Shown one piece after another: positions 13,984 to 18,602 of a stretch of 20,999 bases of DNA; the stretch's first letter is position 1, and every line of letters starts with the position of its first letter. The stretch is taken from contig NZ_CAJKIS010000043.1 in the NCBI RefSeq assembly GCF_905200055.1, positions 1 through 20,999 of the forward strand, given 5' to 3'. The position numbers and the translations under genes are program-made. The notes under the pieces were generated by a model. The model saw nothing but the letters and a program-made list of their open reading frames with translations. It was not told the origin of the DNA and did not search any database. Source of the stretch: an uncultured Fusobacterium sp. Lineage in GTDB: Bacteria; Fusobacteriota; Fusobacteriia; Fusobacteriales; Fusobacteriaceae.

Positions 13984-14012
13984 TTGACTTTTTTCAAAAT
14001 AAATGTTATAAT
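13984..14012 (+). promoter_or_regulatory. Strong promoter of the 28-aa peptide gene
   Basis: TTGACT (13984-13989) and TATAAT (14007-14012) are 17 bases apart, near consensus, giving a leader of about 20 bases before the peptide gene at 14041. Confidence 0.8.
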
Positions 14013-14040
14013 AAATTATCAAAACAAGAGGAGGTGGAAA

Positions 14041-14127
14041 ATGAAAAAGGAAAAAATAAAAGAGATACTAGAATGGAGCGTCCTAATTCTCACTCTAATA
14101 TCTCTGATAAAAGAACTGTTCTTCTAA
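14041..14127 (+). CDS. Candidate type I toxin: 28-aa membrane peptide
   Basis: ATG 14041 follows AGAGGAGGTGGAAA, an extremely strong ribosome binding site. The peptide has a charged amphipathic start (MKKEKIKEILEW), a hydrophobic core (SVLILTLISLI) and a KELFF end. This is the build of type I toxin peptides (Fst/Ldr/TxpA-like in size and plan, not in sequence). It has its own strong promoter upstream, and a consensus antisense promoter 43 bases past the stop aims RNA at its 3' end and coding region. I see no known family signature; toxicity is inferred from structure and layout. Confidence 0.7.
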   Translation: MKKEKIKEILEWSVLILTLISLIKELFF

Positions 14128-14163
14128 GTTCTTGAGGGCAATGGAGCGAAAGCTCCATCCCTC
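14105..14163 (-). ncRNA. Predicted antisense antitoxin RNA
   Basis: The RNA would start near 14163 from the minus-strand promoter at 14170-14198. It would run through the shared stem-loop (14134-14163) and into the peptide's stop and last codons. A short hairpin, AAGAAC (14133-14128) with GTTCTT (14116-14111), followed by TTAT, could end it near 14105, giving about 60 nt. The right end is set by the promoter; the left end is a guess, and the RNA could extend further across the toxin gene. Confidence 0.6.
14134..14163. terminator. GC-rich stem-loop at the toxin/antisense overlap
   Basis: GAGGG-CA-ATGGAGC-GAAA-GCTCCAT-CCCTC is a 12-bp stem with a two-base bulge and a GNRA (GAAA) loop on the plus strand. 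It forms in both RNAs and would give kissing loops that start sense-antisense pairing. ATGGAGC also occurs inside the toxin gene (14072-14078), so the 3' arm could pair there instead. A U-tract is lacking on both strands, so pairing or stability is a more likely role than clean termination. Confidence 0.65.
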
Positions 14164-14169
14164 GTAATA

Positions 14170-14198
14170 ATTATACCTTTTTCATAATAATATGTCAA
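14170..14198 (-). promoter_or_regulatory. Consensus antisense promoter
   Basis: On the minus strand this is TTGACA (14198-14193), a 17-base spacer and TATAAT (14175-14170), a perfect sigma-70 consensus. It directs transcription back into the 28-aa peptide gene. A perfect promoter that faces no ORF is strong evidence for a highly expressed small RNA. Confidence 0.85.
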
Positions 14199-14326
14199 AT
14201 AAAGTTATATTTATAGCCGTTGTGATCTGTGCCTATTTAGGGTATAGGAGTAACAATATTTATAAAAAAATAATAGCTGCTCTCATAGTTTTACTATATA
14301 TTGCTATTAGTTTTTTAAGGGGGTAA
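14192..14326 (+). CDS. Small membrane protein with two hydrophobic segments, 44 aa
   Basis: ATG 14192 is the only usable start (stop codon in frame at 14168) but has no good ribosome binding site; the start also overlaps the antisense promoter. The protein (MSNKVIFIAVVICAYLGYRS, a basic turn, then KIIAALIVLLYIAISFLRG) has two membrane segments joined by a short charged loop. It lies 2 bases before the next gene and their coupling suggests a unit. Function unknown; a small membrane effector is possible. Confidence 0.55.
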   Translation: MSNKVIFIAVVICAYLGYRSNNIYKKIIAALIVLLYIAISFLRG

Positions 14327-14328
14327 AA

Positions 14329-14526
14329 ATGTCAGCAGGTGGAAAAAGAGAAGGTTCAGGGCGTAAAGCTGGAACTGGAATAAAAACAGAAAAAATTTTA
14401 GGTTACAAGTATACTCCTGAAGAGTTTGACTTAATAAATCAGACTCTCCAGGAATTGAAATCTAAATATAAAACTACTTCAAATGCTATATTAGAGTTAT
14501 GTAAATTTTATCAAAGCAACAAATAA
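14329..14526 (+). CDS. GGKREGSGRK small protein, probable ribbon-helix-helix DNA binder, 65 aa
   Basis: ATG 14329 follows AAGGGGGTAAAA. The N-terminus, MSAGGKREGSGRKAGTG, is the hallmark of small mobile-element proteins in which a GGxRxGxGRK arm precedes an RHH-like fold. KILGYKYTPEEFDLINQTL fits the strand and first helix, and a second helix follows. It could regulate genes at the element's edge. A plus-strand terminator (14553-14587) follows. It is probably still part of the prophage or element rather than of the host. Confidence 0.7.
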   Translation: MSAGGKREGSGRKAGTGIKTEKILGYKYTPEEFDLINQTLQELKSKYKTTSNAILELCKFYQSNK

Positions 14527-14529
14527 AAA

Positions 14530-14550
14530 AGGCGTGGAAGATCCACGCCT
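14530..14550 (-). terminator. Terminator of the minus-strand peptide unit
   Basis: AGGCGTGGA-N3-TCCACGCCT is a 9-bp perfect GC-rich stem, followed on the minus strand by TTTTTATTT. It ends the leftward transcript that carries the 46-codon peptide, 8 bases past its stop. Confidence 0.85.
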
Positions 14551-14552
14551 AG

Positions 14553-14587
14553 AACATCTATCTTTTTTTAAAAAAAGAATAGATGTT
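14553..14587 (+). terminator. Plus-strand terminator inside the opposing peptide gene
   Basis: AACATCTAT pairs with ATAGATGTT, and CTTTTTTT pairs with AAAAAAAG, forming a long hairpin with a single bulge, followed on the plus strand by TTTTT. It ends the transcript of the 65-aa gene. Because it lies within the last codons of the minus-strand peptide gene, the two transcripts overlap tail to tail. Confidence 0.7.
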
Positions 14588-14698
14588 TTTCAAAGTTCCT
14601 GTAATATAGTTGGCAGCTATAAGACAAGGAATAATAGGTTGAATTATTGGCGATATTTCAACCATAAAGTTATAGATACTTATTAAAACTTCTTCTAT
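14558..14698 (-). CDS. Hydrophobic peptide, 46 aa, apparent ATA start
   Basis: AAAAAAAGGAGG sits 8 bases before ATA (14698-14696), the ideal distance. That frame runs 46 codons to TAG 14558 and reads (M)EEVLISIYNFMVEISPI, a Pro/Ile-rich hydrophobic middle and the basic end KNIYSFFKKR. The first in-frame ATG is at 14665 (35 aa) and has no ribosome binding site. Either ATA is used, with correspondingly weak initiation, or ribosomes start at the later ATG. The plan (short, hydrophobic, Pro in the membrane part, basic tail) resembles type I toxins of the Fst/Ldr kind in general build only. It is translated from the RNA that contains the 5S-like element. Confidence 0.6.
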   Translation of the reverse strand: MEEVLISIYNFMVEISPIIQPIIPCLIAANYITGTLKNIYSFFKKR

Positions 14699-14724
14699 GG
14701 AGATAACCTCCTTTTTTTCAATCT

Positions 14725-14838
14725 AATGTTAGCAATTACTTATATTCCCATAATTTTATAGTACAAATAAATAAAATATAGTCTTAACTACTAGGTTCGG
14801 AATGTAACTAGGTGTACCACTATATATAAACTAACATT
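14725..14838 (-). ncRNA. 5S-rRNA-like RNA (5S mimic), 114 nt
   Basis: Read on the minus strand this stretch has the full plan of 5S rRNA. Helix I is AATGTTAG (14838-14831) with CTAACATT (14732-14725), 8 perfect pairs. Helix II is TATATAGT (14826-14819) with ACTATATT (14782-14775), 7 of 8 pairs. Helix III is CTAG/CTAG, enclosing the universal loop C, CATTCCGAAC (14804-14795), and followed by AGTTAAG (14789-14783). The loop-E arm has GTACT (14764-14760) opposite ATGGGAATATAAG (14751-14739). Loops match ordinary 5S while helices are A-U rich but still complementary. The outer arm (helix IV/V) is shortened. A real 5S gene would be GC-richer and lie after 23S; there is no rRNA operon here. Confidence 0.75.
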
Positions 14839-14839
14839 G

Positions 14840-14996
14840 CAGAAAAAAAGCTACTCCGCCACGAGTAGCTTTTAAAAGGAATTCTCCATAAAAAATAAAG
14901 TATCTATATTTTATTACTGTGTCGCCAAACACAGACTCTAGTGTTCCTATCTAATTAATCAAAAATTTTAAGTTCTTGCAGATAGAACCCTATTGT
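14840..14996 (-). ncRNA. Candidate multi-hairpin leader RNA ending at an intrinsic terminator
   Basis: From the promoter at 15003-15031 the leftward RNA would start near 14996. It can form GTTCTATCT (14988-14980) with AGATAGGAAC (14952-14943), one bulge; CTGTGT/ACACAG (14934-14917, 6-base loop); a weak AT hairpin; and a strong terminator stem (14873-14846). It has no convincing ORF. It is either a free-standing small RNA of about 155 nt or the attenuator leader of the 5S-like/peptide unit. I do not recognise a known family, and the T-box and common riboswitch signatures are absent. Confidence 0.5.
14846..14873 (-). terminator. Intrinsic terminator between the leader RNA and the 5S-like RNA
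   Basis: AAAAGCTACTC-N6-GAGTAGCTTTT is an 11-bp perfect stem, followed on the minus strand by an unbroken T-run. No promoter is visible between it and the 5S-like RNA, so the latter must be made by read-through or antitermination. Confidence 0.85.
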
Positions 14997-15002
14997 AAAA
15001 TA

Positions 15003-15035
15003 ATTATACCATCTTAGTTGCTAAATAGCAACTAA
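15003..15035 (-). promoter_or_regulatory. Leftward promoter with overlapping operator-like palindrome
   Basis: On the minus strand TTGCTA (15031-15026) and TATAAT (15008-15003) are 17 bases apart. The -35 lies inside the perfect palindrome TTAGTTGC-N6-GCAACTAA (15014-15035), which fits a regulator binding site. It drives the leader RNA, 5S-like RNA and peptide. The palindrome is right after the SDR gene stop but has no T-run, so termination is less likely. Confidence 0.65.
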
Positions 15036-15040
15036 AAAGT

Positions 15041-15829
15041 TTAATTATTTGAACGATGTAGCACAGTTCCACTCGCTTGGAACATAGGTGTCATTGTTAT
15101 CTCTGGTATTTGAACATTATCAGGTAAATTGCAGATATAAACAACTGTATCAGCAATATCATCAGGAGTAAGAGCCTCAATTCCCTTGTAAACGTTACCT
15201 GCTCTCTCCTCATCACCTTTAAATCTAATTACACTGAAATTAGTCTCAACAAGCCCCGGTTTTATATTTGTAACTTTAACCTTAGTATCAACTAAATCAA
15301 TTCTCAAACCATCACTTAAACTCTTAACAGCAGCTTTTGAGGCACAGTAAACAGCCCCACCAGCATATGCAGCATCTCCAGCTACAGACCCAATATTTAC
15401 CACTAAAGCTGGTAAATCTCTTGCAACCATTGAAGGTACAATCTTTCTGATCATATATAGCATACCTTTAACATTTGTGTCTATCATGGCATCTATATCT
15501 TCAACACTATTATTGTAAACCTTGTCTAATCCTAAAGCAAGTCCAGCATTATTGATAAGAATATCTATATTTTTCCACTCATTTGATAGGCTATCAATCT
15601 TCTCATCAACCTCTTTAGGCGATCTTGCATCTAATTGTAAAGGACAAACTTTTATATTAAACTTTTCTTCAAGCTCTTTTTTTATCTCAGCTAAAATATT
15701 GGCTCTTCTTCCTGTAATAATAAGGTTAACCCCCATTTGAGCTAGTTTTTCAGCACAAGATCTACCAATTCCACTTGTAGCTCCTGTAATTAAAGCCAAT
15801 TTTCCTTGTAAACGATTTTCACAGAACAT
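15041..15829 (-). CDS. SDR-family NAD(P)-dependent oxidoreductase (YdfG-like)
   Basis: The protein is 262 aa with a classical SDR fold: TGATSGIG (15-22) for cofactor binding, NNAG (93-96), catalytic S148, Y161 and K165 in VYCASKAAV. GRR near 40-42 suggests NADP(H) preference. INNAGLALGLD and the C-terminus resemble YdfG-type 3-hydroxy acid dehydrogenases, which act on serine and related 3-hydroxy acids or malonic semialdehyde. The exact substrate is not fixed by sequence. It follows aroK by 17 bases and is probably co-transcribed with it. This is the first clear host gene right of the prophage. Confidence 0.9.
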   Translation of the reverse strand: MFCENRLQGKLALITGATSGIGRSCAEKLAQMGVNLIITGRRANILAEIKKELEEKFNIKVCPLQLDARSPKEVDEKIDSLSNEWKNIDILINNAGLALGLDKVYNNSVEDIDAMIDTNVKGMLYMIRKIVPSMVARDLPALVVNIGSVAGDAAYAGGAVYCASKAAVKSLSDGLRIDLVDTKVKVTNIKPGLVETNFSVIRFKGDEERAGNVYKGIEALTPDDIADTVVYICNLPDNVQIPEITMTPMFQASGTVLHRSNN

Positions 15830-15846
15830 AAAACCACCCCTTGTAA

Positions 15847-16365
15847 TTAATTACCATAAATATATGCTTGCTTGATTTTTTCAGCAGTATCATACATATT
15901 ACTACTTTTATCTATTTTAACAGTATAATCAGCAGATATTTTATACAAAATCTCCCTTTTACTGTGTAGATCTTTAATTTTATCATACATATTTTCAACA
16001 TTTAATAAAGGTCTAGTTTTGCTATTTTTAACCCTGTCGTAGATACAATCTATTGTACAATCAAGATATACAACATAGGAAGTTTCTCTAAGAGCCTTTA
16101 TATTTTCATTGTCAATAATCACCCCACCACCAGTGGCAATAACTATGTTATTTTCAAGAGATTCTTCATATACAATATCTCTTTCAAGTTTTCTAAAGTA
16201 AGCTTCACCTTTTTCAGCAAAAATTTCTGGTATTGTTTTTTTCTCTCTTGCTGCAATCAATCTATCTATATCAACAAATTTCATATCTAAAAATTTGGCA
16301 AGAACTCTACCAATAGTGCTTTTACCACTTCCCATGAAGCCGATTAATGCTATATTATCTTTCAT
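15847..16365 (-). CDS. aroK: Shikimate kinase
   Basis: The enzyme phosphorylates shikimate at the 3-OH with ATP, the fifth step of chorismate synthesis. At 172 aa it has the family length. Walker A is GFMGSGKST (9-17), the shikimate-binding acid is in VDIDRLI (31-37), KGEAYFRKLE carries the substrate arginine, ATGGGVI the glycine-rich substrate loop, and KTRPLL the lid-region motif. It starts behind AGGAGGAATTT. A TATAAT at 16388-16383 on the minus strand is a likely -10; no good -35 is seen. Confidence 0.95.
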   Translation of the reverse strand: MKDNIALIGFMGSGKSTIGRVLAKFLDMKFVDIDRLIAAREKKTIPEIFAEKGEAYFRKLERDIVYEESLENNIVIATGGGVIIDNENIKALRETSYVVYLDCTIDCIYDRVKNSKTRPLLNVENMYDKIKDLHSKREILYKISADYTVKIDKSSNMYDTAEKIKQAYIYGN

Positions 16366-16436
16366 AAATTCCTCCTAGAGAAATTATATCATTTTCAGTT
16401 GATTATTAAAAGAAGAAATTGGAGAGAAAAGAAAAA

Positions 16437-16461
16437 AGCCCCAATAATTAATATTAGGGCT
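16437..16461 (-). terminator. Intrinsic terminator of the small membrane protein gene
   Basis: AGCCC and AATA arms (16437-16461) pair across an AT loop, followed on the minus strand by TTTTTTC. It lies 130 bases past the 70-aa gene. The interval 16462-16591 contains a short palindrome (AAAGATAT-ATATCTTT type, about 16510-16529) and nothing else recognised. Confidence 0.7.
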
Positions 16462-16591
16462 AATATCCTGACCTTTTATTTTTTCAATATTCAATATGTG
16501 ATTTTCCTAAAAGATATTATATATCTTTTCAATTATATTATAATCTAAAAGTAACAAAAAAGCAATAGTTAAAGAGAATTTATAAACTTTT

Positions 16592-16804
16592 CTATTCCAT
16601 TCTAAAAAGCACAATAAAAAAAGCTACAATGAGAATTAGAAATCCTATCCAAAATAGCAACCATAAAAGATTCCCTAGTATTTCAAGTACACTAATAATA
16701 ATATCTAGTAATGTTATTGTAAATTCATTAAAGAAGATAAGCATAAATAAAAATAATGCAAAAAAACCAATTACTATATAAAATGCTAAAGTTAAAGCTG
16801 ACAT
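16592..16804 (-). CDS. Small integral membrane protein, 70 aa
   Basis: It starts at ATG 16804 behind GGGGTGATTTT. The protein is almost wholly hydrophobic, with two or three membrane helices: LAFYIVIGFFALFLFMLIFF, ITLLDIIISVLEILGNLLWL and LFWIGFLILIVAFFIVLF. It ends RME and has few charges. No family can be named. It stands alone between the aroK unit and the divergent asparaginase gene. Confidence 0.7.
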   Translation of the reverse strand: MSALTLAFYIVIGFFALFLFMLIFFNEFTITLLDIIISVLEILGNLLWLLFWIGFLILIVAFFIVLFRME

Positions 16805-16909
16805 AAAATCACCCCAATTATGATTTTTAACTATTTTCTAATTTAATGTTAACATAAAATTAAAAAAAATAATATCTAAAATTTGTACAAAAACCCTTTT
16901 GAAATTCTT

Positions 16910-16939
16910 TTGAAAGAAATAATAAAAACATGCTATAAT
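16910..16939 (+). promoter_or_regulatory. Promoter of the asparaginase gene
   Basis: TTGAAA (16910-16915), an 18-base spacer and TATAAT (16934-16939). It sits within the open frame upstream of ATG 16967, which argues against any start before 16967. Confidence 0.7.
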
Positions 16940-16966
16940 GAAGAAAAAACTAAATTTGGAGGAAAA

Positions 16967-18391
16967 ATGTTAGATAAAGTCTTAATTATTAATACAGGTG
17001 GAACAATAGGAATGGTAAATAGTGAGAAAAACGACCCATCAAGTCCTTTGAGACCAGCAAATGATTGGAACGAGATAGCAAAAGAACACCCAATTTTAGA
17101 GAAATTCCCAACAGATTACTATCAATTTTCACCTTTGATAGATTCATCAGATATGTCACCAAAAGTGTGGATACAAATTGCTGAAATTATTGAAAGAAAC
17201 TATGATAATTACAGAGGGTTTGTAGTTTTACATGGAACAGACACAATGGCATTTACTGCCTCAGCACTTTCATTTATACTTAAAAATTTAGATAAACCAG
17301 TGGTACTTACAGGATCACAAGTTCCACTTCAATTTCCAAGAAGTGACGCTCTTCAAAACCTAATTACAGCTATCCAAATAGCAGGAAATGAGATTTACGG
17401 GATAAAACTTGTGCCAGAGGTTTCAATCTTCTTTAGAGATACATTGATGAGAGGAAATAGATCGAGAAAGATAGATGCCACTAACTATTTTGGATTCTCA
17501 TCACCTAACTATCCAGCTATTGGAGAGGCTGGGGGAGATATTAGAATAATTAAAGATAGAATTTTGAAAAGACCAGTAAACAAAAAGTTCTATATAGATC
17601 CAAAAATGGACAGCAGAGTTATTGTCCTTGAGCTATTCCCCGGGTTAAATCCAGCATATTTAAAAACAATTTTTGAAAATACAAATGAGATAAAGGGAGT
17701 TATACTTAAAACTTTTGGAAATGGTAATGCTCCTACAAGTCAAGAGTTTTTAGATGTATTAAAGTATATCTCATCTAAAGGGATAGTTATTGTTGATATA
17801 ACTCAATGTACGAAAGGTTTTGTAAAAATGGGATTGTATGAGGCAAGTGCAAAACTTACAGATGCTGGGGTTATAAGTGGGGTGGATTTGACACCAGAAG
17901 CAGCAGTTACAAAGCTGATGTACCTTATAGGTAAAGGTTATGATTATGAAAATATCACAAAATTAATGCAGATTGATATGTGTGGAGAGCAAACAATTAG
18001 CCAATACAACTTTATATTTGAAAATATATCAGATCTTCCAACAGATCATATTGAGTTACAGGTGGATATTCCTGAAACATTAAAAGAGGAGGATCTTTAT
18101 GAAGCTGTGGTAAGGGTAAAAAATATCACTAAAGAGTTTCCAAATAGGGATTTAGATGTAACTGTGACTATTGAGGGGGAAAATCAGTTAAAAGATAAGA
18201 GCCTATTTAAGATAAATAATAGAATTAGAAAGATAATAGGAGCAGAGAAAAAGAATCTGCATACTATTTTTAATCATACTATAAAATCTATTATTGATGA
18301 AAATGATAAAATAAAGATAAAAATTCAATGTGATACAAAAATAATTTGGAAAAAAATTAATTTTTCTGTTTACTCTGAGTGCATAAAATGA
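16967..18391 (+). CDS. ansA: Type I L-asparaginase with C-terminal extension
   Basis: It hydrolyses asparagine to aspartate and ammonia in the cytoplasm. TGGTIG (10-15) carries the first catalytic Thr; HGTDTMAFTASAL (89-101) carries the second Thr-Asp pair; LTGSQVP and RSDALQNL (125-132) are family motifs. Start ATG 16967 follows TTTGGAGGAAAA and lies downstream of a promoter; the open frame extends upstream without signals. At 474 aa it is about 130 residues longer than E. coli AnsA (338). The catalytic part ends near 345, and residues about 350-474 are an extra domain rich in charged and beta-like segments. Followed by aspA, so aspartate passes on to fumarate. Confidence 0.9.
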   Translation: MLDKVLIINTGGTIGMVNSEKNDPSSPLRPANDWNEIAKEHPILEKFPTDYYQFSPLIDSSDMSPKVWIQIAEIIERNYDNYRGFVVLHGTDTMAFTASALSFILKNLDKPVVLTGSQVPLQFPRSDALQNLITAIQIAGNEIYGIKLVPEVSIFFRDTLMRGNRSRKIDATNYFGFSSPNYPAIGEAGGDIRIIKDRILKRPVNKKFYIDPKMDSRVIVLELFPGLNPAYLKTIFENTNEIKGVILKTFGNGNAPTSQEFLDVLKYISSKGIVIVDITQCTKGFVKMGLYEASAKLTDAGVISGVDLTPEAAVTKLMYLIGKGYDYENITKLMQIDMCGEQTISQYNFIFENISDLPTDHIELQVDIPETLKEEDLYEAVVRVKNITKEFPNRDLDVTVTIEGENQLKDKSLFKINNRIRKIIGAEKKNLHTIFNHTIKSIIDENDKIKIKIQCDTKIIWKKINFSVYSECIK

Positions 18392-18500
18392 TATATTATA
18401 TGTGTGATGAATTTATTTTCAAAACATTTAAAAAAAATATATATATTTTCATTTTCATTAAGAAAATGAATAATTATATAGTTGATATATTCTACCCCCC

Positions 18501-18529
18501 AACTTCATATATTTTTTGAAGTCTTTTTT
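18501..18529 (+). terminator. Terminator after ansA
   Basis: ACTTCA and TGAAGT pair over a 9-base AT loop and are followed by CTTTTTT. It separates ansA from the aspA promoter. Confidence 0.7.
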
Positions 18530-18542
18530 CGTATTTTCTATC

Positions 18543-18571
18543 TTGAAAAATATTGGAATCCACTGTATCAT
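18543..18571 (+). promoter_or_regulatory. Promoter of aspA
   Basis: TTGAAA (18543-18548), 17-base spacer, TATCAT (18566-18571). The aspA ATG is at 18603 with CAGGAGGGGTTAAA as ribosome binding site. Confidence 0.65.
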
Positions 18572-18602
18572 TTAGTTATGAAGTGAAACAGGAGGGGTTA
18601 AA

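Noticed and set aside
14725..14838. Genuine functional 5S rRNA gene
   Set aside because: Helices are almost entirely A-U and the outer arm is shortened, there is no 23S or 16S nearby, and it is followed by an SD and an ORF. A mimic or derivative fits better.
14840..14996. T-box or common metabolite riboswitch upstream of the terminator
   Set aside because: I see neither the T-box AGGGTGGNACCGCG element nor the conserved cores of SAM, TPP, purine, fluoride or c-di-GMP riboswitches.
16883..16966. N-terminal extension of asparaginase (28 residues)
   Set aside because: The proper -35/-10 promoter lies inside this stretch, and ATG 16967 has the ribosome binding site and matches the family N-terminus.
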